Positions 1 through 10,371 are shown, counted from the first letter of the stretch. The stretch: DNA of 64,000 nt from Flavobacteriaceae bacterium (GCA_017852395.1 JAFMLE010000003.1:12190-76189), one strand, 5' to 3'. The notes: generated by a model from the letters alone, not told the origin. Numbers and translations are program-made.

Positions 1-1085
1 CCGACATTAGCTATCCCACAACTGCGTGCGGGATCTGATGGTGTATTGATTAAAACATTTGGTGTAGTTCTCAGAGCCGATGTCCAATAATTTTGTAGAA
101 AACGCAGGCGCTTTTCTTTTCGAAGCGGACCCATCCACTCGAGATAATCCATTGCATCGTGGATGGCCAGATTGGTATGTACAGGATGGGTTCCGATATG
201 GTTTAGCCGTTTGATATCTGAAGTATCTTTGATATAGTCTGCCAGCAAAGGCCAAATTTTGGCCGTTCTTTTTTTATTGATATACAGCAGTCCTGCACCC
301 AATGGAGTAGCAAGCCATTTGTGCAAACTAGACCCATAATAGTCGCAGTCCAAATCATTTAATGAATACTCAAAATGTCCTACACAATGGGCGCCATCAA
401 CCATGACTTCAACACCGTGTTTATGTGCCATAGCACATATTTTTTTAATGGGTAAAATTTGTCCTGTAATATTGATCATATGACACACCATGATCAATTT
501 TGTTTTGGAGGTGATTTGTGATTCATAGAGTGCTACGATTTCATCATCCGATTTTGGGTGATTGGGGACCGATACCACTTTATTGACTATACCATGTCGT
601 GCCGCAACTTGCTCAAACATCACTTTCATTGCCCCATAGTCTTGATCGGCATAGATCGCTTCATCACCTTTCTGCCACGGATAACCCGCTATGATCAAAT
701 CCAATGATTCTGTGGTGTTTCTAGTGATCACCAGCTCTTCATGGTCGCAATCCATCCAAGCGGCCATTCGCTTTCGCAAAATGAGCTTGTCATTATTCAA
801 TTGATTGCGCATATAGTAGGAACCTTCAATATTTACCTGTTTTATGTGGCCAACAAATTTTTGCAGTGTTGGTTGCGGAATGATGTTGTAGTACCCACTT
901 TCTAAGTTGATATAATCGGGCTTGAGGTCGTAGTGACTTCTCACAGTTTCCCATAACGTTTCCTCGTCCTCAATGCGGGAGGGCAAAGTATGATCTAAAG
1001 GGGTGTTTGTAAAGCCGTTTGCGGGCCATGCCCAAGCAGCCATTCCAAGGCCACCCATCTGTTTTAAAAACGATCTTTTATCCAT
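1..1085 (-). CDS. Aminotransferase class V-fold PLP enzyme (partial, 3' end outside window)
   Basis: The first 361 codons are present and the C-terminus runs off the left edge. The product resembles the isopenicillin-N epimerase/cysteine desulfurase-like branch of fold-type I PLP enzymes. The start of the barrel (YINLESGYYNIIPQP), the NTTESLDL segment, the VDGAHCVGHF motif with the cofactor-binding Asp, and SLHKWLATPLGAG with the probable Schiff-base Lys are all visible. The N-terminus (MDKRSFLKQMGGLGMAAWAW) looks like a Tat-type leader, but with Lys-Arg instead of twin Arg, so export by Tat is likely though not certain. It is divergent from the M20 peptidase gene at 1184, with 98 bases between. 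The substrate cannot be told from the sequence; an amino-acid epimerase or lyase role is possible. Confidence 0.8.
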   Translation of the reverse strand, partial: MDKRSFLKQMGGLGMAAWAWPANGFTNTPLDHTLPSRIEDEETLWETVRSHYDLKPDYINLESGYYNIIPQPTLQKFVGHIKQVNIEGSYYMRNQLNNDKLILRKRMAAWMDCDHEELVITRNTTESLDLIIAGYPWQKGDEAIYADQDYGAMKVMFEQVAARHGIVNKVVSVPNHPKSDDEIVALYESQITSKTKLIMVCHMINITGQILPIKKICAMAHKHGVEVMVDGAHCVGHFEYSLNDLDCDYYGSSLHKWLATPLGAGLLYINKKRTAKIWPLLADYIKDTSDIKRLNHIGTHPVHTNLAIHDAMDYLEWMGPLRKEKRLRFLQNYWTSALRTTPNVLINTPSDPARSCGIANV

Positions 1086-1183
1086 AATAGTTTATTTAGT
1101 CTCAAATTACAAAATTTGAAATTGATGCCCTCAATTTTATAAAAAACAGTAAGTTAGAAGTGTGATATACTAAATAGATTTTT

Positions 1184-2689
1184 ATGATTCGATTAATTAT
1201 AATCAGCTTGTTAATAAGCTTCAGTTATGGCTACGGTCAGCGTTCATATCAAGAGGTTGCTCAAAATTTGGGAATTGAAGGGATGGATGATTTTATCGCT
1301 TTTTTATCAATACCCAATGACGGAAAAAATCGTGACGAACTTCAAGCTAATAAGTTGTGGAGTGAACAAAAACTCAAAGCATTAGGCTTCGAAATACAAA
1401 CCCTCGAAACCTCCGCTTTTCCATTAGTTCTTGCCACTTTAGAGGTCAACCCTCAATTGCCCACAATTGCCTTTTATATGCACTTGGATGGTCAAGCCGT
1501 AGATTTTTCAAAATGGAATCAAGAAAGCCCCTGGAAACCCGTTCTTAAGCAACCTGAAGCGGATGGTTTTAAGACCGTTTCTTGGGACAATCTAAAAGGG
1601 CCGGAGGTTGAAGATTTGAGGATTTTTGCTCGTTCTACATCGGATGACAAAGGTCCGTTTGTCATGTTTCTACACGCATTAAAATTTTTACAAAAAGAAA
1701 AAATAAAAGCCGCTTATAACATCAAGTTGATCTTGGATTATCAAGAAGAGCAAAGTTCGCCCGGTTTACCGGAAGCAGTGGCCAAATATAAAAACCAACT
1801 TGCGGCAGATTTGTTGTTGATATTGGATGGTCCAGTACATACATCTGGCGAACCCACTTTGGTTTTTGGTAACCGCGGAATTGCAACCTTAACCCTTACC
1901 ACATATGGCCCCAAAATTCCACAACACAGTGGACATTATGGCAATTATATTCCCAATCCTGCACTAAACCTTAGCCAGTTATTGGCCTCTATGAAAGACG
2001 ATCAAGGTCGCGTCACAATTGCTGGGTATTATGACGGCATTATGCTAGATACAGCCACAAAAGCGCTGCTTGAAGCGGTACCTCAAGAGGAGCAAGCCAT
2101 AAAACAAAGAACCAAAATAAATGCTGTTGACGCTGTAGGAAACAACTATCAGGAGTCTTTGCAGTTTCCTTCACTTAATATACGAGGCATGCAAAGTGGG
2201 TGGGTAGGTAATGAAAAAAGAACCATTGTCCCGGCTACTGCTACGGCAGAGATTGACATTCGGTTGGTGTTGGAGTCACAACCCGAAAGACTCATTGAGC
2301 GGATCATACAACACATAGAAAGTAGGGGTTATACGGTATTGGACCACGAACCTTCTGACGATGAACGGATGCAATATCCAAAAATAGCACGGCTAAATTA
2401 TGGGATACACTATCCGGCATTTAGAACTCCTGTATCAGGACCTGAAGGTCAGTGGCTCTCAAAATTGATGACCGATTATTTTCAAAAAGCACCCGTAAAA
2501 ATCCGAACCAGCGGAGGCTCAGTTCCGATTTCGCCATTTGTCAATCAGCTGGGGATACCGGCTATTGGGCTACCGACAGTAAATCTTGATAACAACCAAC
2601 ACAGCCCTAACGAAAATTTGCGCTTAGGAAATTATTTTCAGGGTATAGAGATTTTTATCCACGTGCTGCAATCTCCATTTATAAAATGA
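1184..2689 (+). CDS. M20 family secreted dipeptidase/carboxypeptidase
   Basis: A 501-residue zinc exopeptidase of family M20, presumably periplasmic or outer-membrane associated. A short hydrophobic signal peptide ending near GYGQ is followed by the catalytic domain. The expected di-zinc site pieces are present in order: His100 and Asp102 (MHLDGQ), Asp154 (TSDDKGP) and the Glu188-Glu189 pair (DYQEEQSSPG). A dimerisation (lid) domain lies in the middle, and a C-terminal GGSVPI...GIPAIGLP segment leads to the last ligand His (NNQHSPNENL). Length and layout fit the M20 dipeptidase-like proteins of Bacteroidota. The gene stands alone and ends just before a bidirectional terminator shared with the convergent M13 gene. 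Substrate preference (dipeptides or N-acyl amino acids) is not visible. Confidence 0.88.
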   Translation: MIRLIIISLLISFSYGYGQRSYQEVAQNLGIEGMDDFIAFLSIPNDGKNRDELQANKLWSEQKLKALGFEIQTLETSAFPLVLATLEVNPQLPTIAFYMHLDGQAVDFSKWNQESPWKPVLKQPEADGFKTVSWDNLKGPEVEDLRIFARSTSDDKGPFVMFLHALKFLQKEKIKAAYNIKLILDYQEEQSSPGLPEAVAKYKNQLAADLLLILDGPVHTSGEPTLVFGNRGIATLTLTTYGPKIPQHSGHYGNYIPNPALNLSQLLASMKDDQGRVTIAGYYDGIMLDTATKALLEAVPQEEQAIKQRTKINAVDAVGNNYQESLQFPSLNIRGMQSGWVGNEKRTIVPATATAEIDIRLVLESQPERLIERIIQHIESRGYTVLDHEPSDDERMQYPKIARLNYGIHYPAFRTPVSGPEGQWLSKLMTDYFQKAPVKIRTSGGSVPISPFVNQLGIPAIGLPTVNLDNNQHSPNENLRLGNYFQGIEIFIHVLQSPFIK

Positions 2690-2703
2690 TTGGGTATAAA
2701 AAA

Positions 2704-2730
2704 AGCCTCTTTTAAAGAGGCTTTTTTTTT
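2704..2730. terminator. Bidirectional intrinsic terminator between M20 and M13 genes
   Basis: A perfect hairpin (AGCCTCTTT on one arm and AAAGAGGCT on the other) sits between two convergent stop codons at 2689 and 2740. It is flanked by an A-run on the left and a T-run on the right, so it can stop transcription from both sides. Confidence 0.85.
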
Positions 2731-2739
2731 TAAAATATT

Positions 2740-4797
2740 TTACCAAATATAAACCCGTTGTTCTGGAGCTAAATAAACGGAGTCTTGTTCTTTGATGTTG
2801 AACGCTTGATAAAAAGCATCTATATTTCTTAGTGTCTGTACTGCACGTTGTCTGCCAGGAGCATGCGGGTCTACACGTACTTGATTTTTCAATGCTTCGT
2901 CTCTTATCTTGGTTCGCCAAACTGTTGCCCACGAGATAAAAAAGCGTTGCTCAGAAGTAAAACCATCGATAGGCTCTGGGGTGCCATTTTTTTCATGGTG
3001 GAGTTTCAGAGCATCATAAGCGGCATTAACACCGCCCAAGTCACCAATATTTTCACCAAGGGTAAATTTTCCGTTGATGTACACATCGGGGAGCACCGCG
3101 ATAGCACTGTATTGGTCAGCTAACTTTTGCCCAAGGTCATCGAACTGTTTGAGATCTTTATCGGTCCACCAATTGACCAGACTACCATCTGCATCATAAT
3201 CTGCACCAGAATCGTCAAAGCCATGTGAAATTTCATGGCCGATCACAGCCCCAATTCCTCCATAATTTACAGCCGCATCGGCGTTGAAATTAAAGAAGGG
3301 GGGTTGTAAAATTGCTGCAGGAAAAACAATCTCGTTATACAAAGGATTATAATAGGCATTGACCGTTTGTGGGGGCATAAACCACTCGGTTTTATCGACC
3401 GGCATATCGAGTTTTTTGAGATCATCATAAAAATTAAACGCCGAAATGGCCATCATGGCATCAAAATATGTAGCATCTTGACCCGGGTTTAGATTGAGGC
3501 CACCATAGTCTTTCCATTGATCTGGATAGCCCACTTTAATGGTCATTTTCTCCAATTTTTCGATGGCTTTTTTCTTGGTTGCTTCATCCATCCAATCCAG
3601 TTTTTGAATCCGAATGGTATAGGCCTCTATGAGGTTGGCAACCATTTCTTCCATTTGAGTTTTAGCTTCTGGAGGAAATTTTTCGGCCACATACAGCTTG
3701 CCCAGGGCTTCGCCAAGGGTCCAGTCTACGGTCTGTAAAGCCCGTTTGTCTAGTGGTCTTTGTGTTTTTGCTCCGCGCAATATTTTGCTATAAAATTCCC
3801 AATCCGCTTGTTCCATTTCTTGGGTTAGATAGGATGCCGATCGGTTGATGAGCGTCCAACGCAAATACGATTTTAGATCCGTCAATGCATTGCTGTTTAG
3901 GATTTGATCTAGGGTATTGTAATAACCTACATCAGAGACATTAAAAGTCTCTTTTTCAATTCCAATTTGACTAAAAAAGCGCTTCCAGTCAATGGTTTTG
4001 GTCATTTTTTGCAGATCTTCAATCGCTGTAGGATTATAAGTTTTGTTGGGGTCTCTACGACTTACCTTATCCAATTTTGCTGCTGCCATTTTGGTTTCGA
4101 GTGCAACGATGTTTGCGGCTTGGTCACCTGCGTTTTCAGCATTTGGATCTACAATAAGTAGCATGCGTTCTACATGTGTTTTGTATTGCTCTTTAACTTT
4201 TTTGGATCCTTCGTCATCGGACAAATAATAATCCCGATCGGACAATCCTAAAGAGCCGGGGCCGAGGTAGGTGATTTTTTTGTTGCTGTCTTTAGAATCG
4301 GGTGATACACCAAAACTTAAAAAACCACCACCTCCATAAGGTTCCATCGCGGCCAAATAATCTTGTAGATCACTTAAGTTTTGAATGTTTTCAATCTTTT
4401 CTAAAAAAGGTTTAAGAGGCGCAATTCCATTTTGATCGCGACTCAGCGTGTCGGTGATCAGCTCAAAAAGTTGTACGGCTTTTTGCTGATCGCTGAGGTT
4501 TTCATAATTGTTGTCTAAGGTTTTTTTCAATTCTTGAGAAGCTTTTGTGACGATACTCATCATATCGTTGCTTGTCATTTCTCGAAGTTCATCAAAACTT
4601 CCCCAGCGTGTTCGATCATCGGGTATTTCAGCATCTTTGTACCAGGATCCGTTTACATAACTGAAAAAATCTTCACCAGGGGATACATTTTTATCCATCA
4701 ATTGGAGGTCAATCCCTTTTGTTTGTTCGACTTCTGACGCACACCCTAAAATCAGGGAGGCCATAAATAGGCTTTTTATAAGATTCGTTTTACGCAT
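2740..4797 (-). CDS. M13 family zinc metalloendopeptidase lipoprotein (PepO/neprilysin-like)
   Basis: A 685-residue neprilysin-family peptidase with a lipoprotein leader (LILGC at residues 15-19), so it is probably anchored to a membrane on the periplasmic or outer side. The zinc motif HEISH is at residues 521-525 and the third ligand lies in ENIGD (Glu582, Asp586). The substrate-binding NAYY motif and the C-terminal CxxW-like end (RVYIW) of the family are also present. The N-terminal part (residues about 35-430) is the M13_N cap domain that limits access to small peptides. Length matches bacterial PepO proteins. It is transcribed leftward alone, with a 136-base divergent spacer to the acylase gene at 4934. 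The likely role is cleavage of oligopeptides after larger secreted proteases. Confidence 0.93.
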   Translation of the reverse strand: MRKTNLIKSLFMASLILGCASEVEQTKGIDLQLMDKNVSPGEDFFSYVNGSWYKDAEIPDDRTRWGSFDELREMTSNDMMSIVTKASQELKKTLDNNYENLSDQQKAVQLFELITDTLSRDQNGIAPLKPFLEKIENIQNLSDLQDYLAAMEPYGGGGFLSFGVSPDSKDSNKKITYLGPGSLGLSDRDYYLSDDEGSKKVKEQYKTHVERMLLIVDPNAENAGDQAANIVALETKMAAAKLDKVSRRDPNKTYNPTAIEDLQKMTKTIDWKRFFSQIGIEKETFNVSDVGYYNTLDQILNSNALTDLKSYLRWTLINRSASYLTQEMEQADWEFYSKILRGAKTQRPLDKRALQTVDWTLGEALGKLYVAEKFPPEAKTQMEEMVANLIEAYTIRIQKLDWMDEATKKKAIEKLEKMTIKVGYPDQWKDYGGLNLNPGQDATYFDAMMAISAFNFYDDLKKLDMPVDKTEWFMPPQTVNAYYNPLYNEIVFPAAILQPPFFNFNADAAVNYGGIGAVIGHEISHGFDDSGADYDADGSLVNWWTDKDLKQFDDLGQKLADQYSAIAVLPDVYINGKFTLGENIGDLGGVNAAYDALKLHHEKNGTPEPIDGFTSEQRFFISWATVWRTKIRDEALKNQVRVDPHAPGRQRAVQTLRNIDAFYQAFNIKEQDSVYLAPEQRVYIW

Positions 4798-4933
4798 GTT
4801 TAAAATTTTGAATAAATGTAGCTAATTCGCTTCAATAGTCGGATTTTTCTAATTTGTTTTAACACATTGCAAACACCTATTCGGGTATATTCAATTAAAA
4901 TTCTTAATTTTTCTTTTTTGAAAGACTATAGTT

Positions 4934-7336
4934 ATGACCAAACATATTTCATCCATCTTTTTATTTTTTGTGGTTTTTTCTTGTCAAAATACCAAAGAAC
5001 AGCAGGTTTCGATTGCCGGATTGGAGGCTCAGGTAAATATCATTAGAGATCAATGGGGCATCAATCATATTTATGCAGAAAATCAACGCGATTTATTTTT
5101 CGCACAAGGTTATGCCGCAGCAAGCGATCGTCTTTTTCAATTTGAGATTTGGCGTAGGCAAGCTACGGGTACTGTTGCCGAGATTTTAGGAGAAAAAGCG
5201 CTCGAGCGTGATTATGGCACCCGCCTGTTTCGTTTTCGGGGGGACATGCAAGAAGAAATGGCACATTATCATCCCGATGGAGTCGAAATTATAGAGGCTT
5301 TTGTGGCCGGAGTAAATGCATATATCGATCAGATTAACCAAACTCCAGAGCAGTTGCCCGAAACCTTCAAAGCCATGGGCATACAACCCCAACGTTGGAC
5401 CCCAGAGGTCGTTATTTCGAGACATCAAGGGCTTCTTGGAAATATCGGCGAAGAATTGCAAATCGGTCGTGCGGTAGCCACTTTGGGTCCCGAAAAAGTT
5501 AAGGAGTTACTTTGGCTACATCCCCAAGACCCTGATTTGGTTCTGGATCAGCGAATCCCTAAAGAATTGCTCTTTGAAGATTTATTAGCCCCGTATTATG
5601 CCTATCGATCAGCCCTGCGTTTTGAGTTAGAAGATGTTGTACCCGAATACCGTGCAGAGACGCAACTCATGGCGCTCAACGATTTTCAGTCCAACCGTAT
5701 CGATTCGTTGCACCTTGGAAGTAACAACTGGGTTGTAAGTGGTAAAAAAATGAAAAGCGGCATGCCCTTTATGGCCAATGACCCACACCGAACCGTAGCA
5801 ACGCCCTCATTGCGCTATATGGTGCATCTCAACGCTCCAGGATGGGATGTTATTGGAGGTGGAGAACCCGAAATACCCGGGGTTTCAATCGGACACAACA
5901 CCCATGGTGCATGGGGTTTGACTGTTTTTAGAACAGACGGAGAAGATCTTATGATTTACAGACTTAATCCCCAAAACCCCGACCAATATTTATATCAAGG
6001 AAAATGGGAAAATTTTGAAAAAGAAACCACCACCATTGCAATAAAAGATCAAGAACCTGTAGTGAGAACGCTGATGTATACCCGTCATGGTCCGGTTACT
6101 TATATCGATAAAGAAAAACTACAAGCTGTCGCAGTCAGATGCGCATGGCAGGAGGTTGGAGGGGCACCATATTTGGCCTCTTTGCGTATGGATCAGGCAA
6201 CGGATTGGGAAAGTTTTAGGGCGGCATGCAACTATAGCAATATACCGGGAGAAAATATGATTTGGGCCGATCGGCAAGGCAATATTGGTTGGCAAGCTGT
6301 AGGAATTGCACCCATTCGAGAAAATTTTAGTGGACTGGTGCCCATACCTGGTGATGGTTCTTATGAATGGGCCGGCTATCTGCCCATCATCGAGAAGCCC
6401 CATGCCTACAACCCACCTTCTGGTTTTATAGCAACGGCAAATCAAAATGTAACACCATCAGACTATACCCATTGGAATGCCATTGGCTACTCCTGGTCCG
6501 ATCCCTATCGCGGGGATAGAGTCAATCAAGTGCTTGCCCAACAAAAGAACTTTAGCATGGAGGATATGCGGCAACTGCAAGTAGATTATACCTCACTTCC
6601 TGCACAGATATTAGTCCCTTTACTTTCCGATATTGCATTTGAGCAACCCGAAGTTTTGGCCGCCATGATGTACTTTAAAAACTGGGATTATCAATTGACA
6701 CCTGACGCAATTGCTGCGGCTATTTATGTGAGTTGGGAGCAAGAATTGTTGCAAGAAGCACACCGGCGCTTTGTACCGGAACAAGCGCAACAATACATCC
6801 GTTCTTTACAACTCAAAAAAGTCATCGATCTGCTCACCAACCCGACATCGTCACTATTTGGAAAAAACCCCCAAGCCGCTCGAAATGAATTTTTAAAAGA
6901 GACTTTTAAGCAGGCGATTTCTGAGTTAGAAAAACGGTTGGGAAAAGACCCGTCGGGCTGGCGCTACGGACAAGCAGATTTCAAGCATAGTGCGATTACC
7001 CATGCCTTGGGAACGGTTGTGAAAAAACAATTAGCAGAAAAGCTCAATCACCCTGCACTCCCAAGAGGTGGCAACGCCTATACTCCGGGTTCTACAGGGT
7101 CTAACGATCGTCAATCTAGCGGAGCTACTTTTAGAATATTGGTTGATACCAATGATTGGGATATGACTCTGGGAACAAACAGCCCTGGACAATCCGGAGA
7201 TCCAGAAAGCCCCTTCTACAATAACTTGTATAAAGACTGGGCAGAAGACCGTTATTTTCCCCTATTTTTTTCAAAGGAAAAAATAGAAGAAACATCAAGT
7301 CATACACTCCGGTTGGTACCGACAGTTTATGAATAA
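4934..7336 (+). CDS. Penicillin acylase family lipoprotein (S45, Ntn-hydrolase)
   Basis: An 800-residue member of the S45 Ntn-hydrolase family, which includes penicillin G acylase, acyl-homoserine-lactone acylases and other N-acyl amide hydrolases. The leader ends in a lipobox (FFVVFSC). The alpha chain starts with the conserved RDQWGINHIYAEN stretch. The autocatalytic processing site is GSNNW, where Ser263 would become the N-terminal nucleophile of the beta chain, and the beta chain carries the oxyanion-hole region (NDPHR) and IWADRQGNIGWQAVG. The C-terminal RGGNAYTPG and SPGQSGDPESPFYNN segments are typical. It ends convergent to the CotH operon with only 9 bases between stops. The substrate could be a lactone signal or N-acyl peptides; the sequence does not decide. 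Confidence 0.92.
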   Translation: MTKHISSIFLFFVVFSCQNTKEQQVSIAGLEAQVNIIRDQWGINHIYAENQRDLFFAQGYAAASDRLFQFEIWRRQATGTVAEILGEKALERDYGTRLFRFRGDMQEEMAHYHPDGVEIIEAFVAGVNAYIDQINQTPEQLPETFKAMGIQPQRWTPEVVISRHQGLLGNIGEELQIGRAVATLGPEKVKELLWLHPQDPDLVLDQRIPKELLFEDLLAPYYAYRSALRFELEDVVPEYRAETQLMALNDFQSNRIDSLHLGSNNWVVSGKKMKSGMPFMANDPHRTVATPSLRYMVHLNAPGWDVIGGGEPEIPGVSIGHNTHGAWGLTVFRTDGEDLMIYRLNPQNPDQYLYQGKWENFEKETTTIAIKDQEPVVRTLMYTRHGPVTYIDKEKLQAVAVRCAWQEVGGAPYLASLRMDQATDWESFRAACNYSNIPGENMIWADRQGNIGWQAVGIAPIRENFSGLVPIPGDGSYEWAGYLPIIEKPHAYNPPSGFIATANQNVTPSDYTHWNAIGYSWSDPYRGDRVNQVLAQQKNFSMEDMRQLQVDYTSLPAQILVPLLSDIAFEQPEVLAAMMYFKNWDYQLTPDAIAAAIYVSWEQELLQEAHRRFVPEQAQQYIRSLQLKKVIDLLTNPTSSLFGKNPQAARNEFLKETFKQAISELEKRLGKDPSGWRYGQADFKHSAITHALGTVVKKQLAEKLNHPALPRGGNAYTPGSTGSNDRQSSGATFRILVDTNDWDMTLGTNSPGQSGDPESPFYNNLYKDWAEDRYFPLFFSKEKIEETSSHTLRLVPTVYE

Positions 7337-7345
7337 TTTTTTGCA

Positions 7346-8785
7346 CTAAAAGCCTCCAATGGTGCTGTCCATCCAATCCAATCGGTTGGAGAGATAGGTT
7401 TTGAGCGCGTTGACACTTTGCTCATAATCAACGCTAATGCCAGTCCAACGGGTATAGTTTCGGTCTATGAGGCCATTGTCGATGAGCGAATTTGCCGTTT
7501 GGTCCACTTTGCCCAATACATTTGAAGTATTGAGAGCTCCTTGACGATATTCTTGCCAGCGATTTTTTACCGTATTTCTAAACACAGGATCCTGCAAAAG
7601 CCGCGGCCACCAAAAAGGGACCATCCACGCATCCCGATCAACATAGTTGTTGTAGTTCGCAATCCAATCCGTTACGGGAACACGACCTTGTCTTCCATAG
7701 CCGATATTCAAGTCCCAGAGGGGCCCCATTTTGAGTAAGCCGTCTCGATCTTTATGGAGATAAGTGCTCAAGCGGTAGGCATCTATATTGCCTGTCAATT
7801 CATTGAGAATAAAATAATCAGCAAAACTTTCTAGGTCGATATAATCCGTGTAGGTACGGGTTTCAGATTCGAAATCATCTTCTAAGAGGGCTTTTTCAAA
7901 ATTGAGGATATAGTTTTGAATATATTCTTTTTGTATCGCTGTGATGTCTTCGGCTTTTGGATGTTCGTATAAGAAATAGGTTTCTAAATACTGTTCTGCA
8001 TGGTAGGGTGGACCAAATGGTGGAGTGCTCAACGGATTGCCAAAGATGTCGAACTGTGATCTAAACCCAAGGTATTCACTATACTTGGCGTCGTCATCCC
8101 AGTTGTTTTCATAGTATTCTAAGGGTTGATCGGCGGCGACATCACTTCCCGAAGTTTTATCAATTTTAAGAATGTATCCACCCGTAATCCGCTCGGGGTC
8201 TGTATCATCTTCATCGAGCTTTTTGATGTCAATTCGGTTTTTGTCTCTTTTGAGTTTTTCCATAAAAATATAGGCCCCTTTATAATCCCCATTGACCTCT
8301 AGTTCTACATATTTGCCTCTGCTGGCATACCGACCAACAGCTCGTGACAACTCGTAACCCAAATAGTGATGCATCAAGGTAGGATCAAAAATCGTATTGG
8401 TGGACGCACGGTACACATGCCCCATCAAAATCCAGTCTTCTTCTTCAGGAAAATCTAAAAGTGACACTGAAACGTCTTCTCCAGCCTCATCCCAAGTTTC
8501 TACGCCATAGGATTTTTTGTCTGATAAGCGATAGGATGTAGACCCTCGATATTCGATCCCAATTGTGGTTTTGAACTGTTCCTTGCCTTCTACATAAACT
8601 GTTAGTGTCCCCGGAACCTTAGGTTCATTTTGGATGGTTTCATCAGTCTGCACGACAAGATACGGTAAACTACTGCCCAGAGGATCAACGGCAAAAATTG
8701 AGGATTTGTCCGATCCATTGGGTTCTTTTTTGCATCCTAATAGGATTAGGAATAGGAGTATTAAAATTTTCTGAGTTCGTAGCAT
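7346..8785 (-). CDS. CotH kinase family lipoprotein
   Basis: A 479-residue CotH-domain protein; CotH members are atypical protein kinases known from Bacillus spore coats and also found as secreted proteins in many bacteria. The start at 8785 is chosen because it gives a clean lipoprotein leader (ILILLFLILLGCKK) and lies 5 bases after the upstream stop at 8791; a longer reading would overlap the neighbour and spoil the leader. Features seen are RGSTSYRLSDKKSY, the GAYIFMEKLKRDKNRIDI stretch and GPLWDLNIGYG, which carries the Asp expected in the active site. It is the last gene of a four-gene operon with two M28 peptidases and a cytochrome. Whether it phosphorylates surface proteins is inference. 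Confidence 0.85.
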   Translation of the reverse strand: MLRTQKILILLFLILLGCKKEPNGSDKSSIFAVDPLGSSLPYLVVQTDETIQNEPKVPGTLTVYVEGKEQFKTTIGIEYRGSTSYRLSDKKSYGVETWDEAGEDVSVSLLDFPEEEDWILMGHVYRASTNTIFDPTLMHHYLGYELSRAVGRYASRGKYVELEVNGDYKGAYIFMEKLKRDKNRIDIKKLDEDDTDPERITGGYILKIDKTSGSDVAADQPLEYYENNWDDDAKYSEYLGFRSQFDIFGNPLSTPPFGPPYHAEQYLETYFLYEHPKAEDITAIQKEYIQNYILNFEKALLEDDFESETRTYTDYIDLESFADYFILNELTGNIDAYRLSTYLHKDRDGLLKMGPLWDLNIGYGRQGRVPVTDWIANYNNYVDRDAWMVPFWWPRLLQDPVFRNTVKNRWQEYRQGALNTSNVLGKVDQTANSLIDNGLIDRNYTRWTGISVDYEQSVNALKTYLSNRLDWMDSTIGGF

Positions 8786-8790
8786 TTGTA

Positions 8791-10344
8791 TTAATTCTGG
8801 GTACCGTCTCTTCTCGGCTTCCTTGGATTGGGCCATTCTTCTTGTTCGTTTGTTCTTTGGTTTATTGGCATAACTCTTTTTTCTCTAGAAGTGGTTTCTT
8901 CGTCGCTGCTTGCCTTGTAGGCAAGAATTGCCGTCAAAATAGCATTGGACCGCAAGTCATCAAAAACGATTTTATCATAGGTATCTCGGTTTGTATGCCA
9001 AGTATAATCCCAGTAGGACCAGTTTAGGGCACTAAGATTAAAAGCAGGTACACCAGCGGCCAAAAATGAGGCATGGTCTGTTCCCCCGCGGCTGGGCATA
9101 CCTGGAAAATCGGTCTCTATCTCATTGTTTATCTCTTTGGGCACTTCGGCCAACCAACGACCCAGATAGTCATACGCATTGACAAATCCTGAACCTGAAA
9201 TTCGCACAACCCTACCTGTTCCATTATCCTGATTGAATACAGCTTGAATATTAGAAAGCATTTCGGGGTGGTCTTCGACAAACGACCGTGAACCGTTTAA
9301 TCCTTGTTCTTCACTTCCCCAATGTCCTACAAGAATCGTCCTTTTGGGATTGGGATAACTTTTTTTGAGAATTCGCATGGCTTCCATCATGACAAGCGTT
9401 CCAGTACCGTTGTCTGTAGCTCCTGTACCGCCATCCCATGAGTCGAAATGTGCGGATAAGATGACATATTCGTCTGGTTTTTCGACCCCTTCAATTTTTG
9501 CAATGGTATTGAACGTGGGTACTTCGCCCAAATCTTTTGAAAGTGCAAGGATCTTGACAGTGGGTTTTTGGTTGCTCTCATAAAGACGGTAGAGCATGCC
9601 ATAGTCTTCGAGCCCCATGTCAATCATAGGAATTTTTTTGGTACGGGCGCTAAATACTTTATTTACACCAAATCCTCTTGACCAATAGCTTGAGATAATC
9701 CCGGCTGCACCTGCATTTTCGAGAACTTCGATGATACTACGGGAGTTATAACCCGTTAGCTCGATGTTGTCATTCCATGCTTTGACTTGAGCTTCTCTCT
9801 GGTTTTTCATTTTTTCAAAAGAAGCTAAAGTGGCAAATTCTTCCCAGTTATAGTCGGGTCTTCCTGTAGGTTGTGGCATTGAGACAAGGATATGCTTCCC
9901 TTTAATTGTTGTAAGCCAACGTTGAAAACTTAAGGAGTCTTTAACATTTGGCAAGCCAATTACTTCTGCGGTAACTCCTTTTTTTGAGGTGCTGGGATTC
10001 CAGGCCAACTGGCGCCCTTCTAGGGTTTGAAATCGGGGAGTGAGCATGTCAAAATGCGAACTACCACGTTCCCATCCTTTCCATTTGCCCCATTGTTCTT
10101 TTTGTGCTTGGATGCCCCATTGCTGGTATTTTGATATGGCCCAGTCATGTGCCTTTAGCATTTGTGGTGTGCCTACCAATCGAGGTCCAATACCGTCCAA
10201 AAGTTCATGTGCGAGGTTCTCTAATTGGGAGTTATTTTGCCCCTCCTCAATGATTTTTTTGACGATCGGATCTTGTTGTCCCATCAAACTTTGTTGGGCG
10301 AGTATAAAGGAGCAGCTTAGCAGTAAAATGATTTTTAGTTTCAT
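8791..10344 (-). CDS. M28 family peptidase, carboxypeptidase Q-like
   Basis: A 517-residue secreted metallopeptidase with a cleavable signal peptide (ending near LMGQQ). The di-zinc ligands of M28 are recognisable: His299 and Asp311 (SAHFDSWDGGTGATDNG), the Glu pair in GSEEQG, Asp in NQDNGTG and a C-terminal His in GGTDHASF. An inserted PA-like region precedes the catalytic part (about residues 130-270). The pattern matches the plasma glutamate carboxypeptidase/carboxypeptidase Q subgroup, which removes terminal amino acids from dipeptides. It lies 27 bases after the other M28 gene and 5 bases before the CotH gene, so it is likely co-transcribed. The C-terminal tail is basic and proline-rich (NPRKPRRD). 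Confidence 0.9.
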   Translation of the reverse strand: MKLKIILLLSCSFILAQQSLMGQQDPIVKKIIEEGQNNSQLENLAHELLDGIGPRLVGTPQMLKAHDWAISKYQQWGIQAQKEQWGKWKGWERGSSHFDMLTPRFQTLEGRQLAWNPSTSKKGVTAEVIGLPNVKDSLSFQRWLTTIKGKHILVSMPQPTGRPDYNWEEFATLASFEKMKNQREAQVKAWNDNIELTGYNSRSIIEVLENAGAAGIISSYWSRGFGVNKVFSARTKKIPMIDMGLEDYGMLYRLYESNQKPTVKILALSKDLGEVPTFNTIAKIEGVEKPDEYVILSAHFDSWDGGTGATDNGTGTLVMMEAMRILKKSYPNPKRTILVGHWGSEEQGLNGSRSFVEDHPEMLSNIQAVFNQDNGTGRVVRISGSGFVNAYDYLGRWLAEVPKEINNEIETDFPGMPSRGGTDHASFLAAGVPAFNLSALNWSYWDYTWHTNRDTYDKIVFDDLRSNAILTAILAYKASSDEETTSREKRVMPINQRTNEQEEWPNPRKPRRDGTQN

Positions 10345-10371
10345 GATTTAAATATTAGTTCAAATATGGGC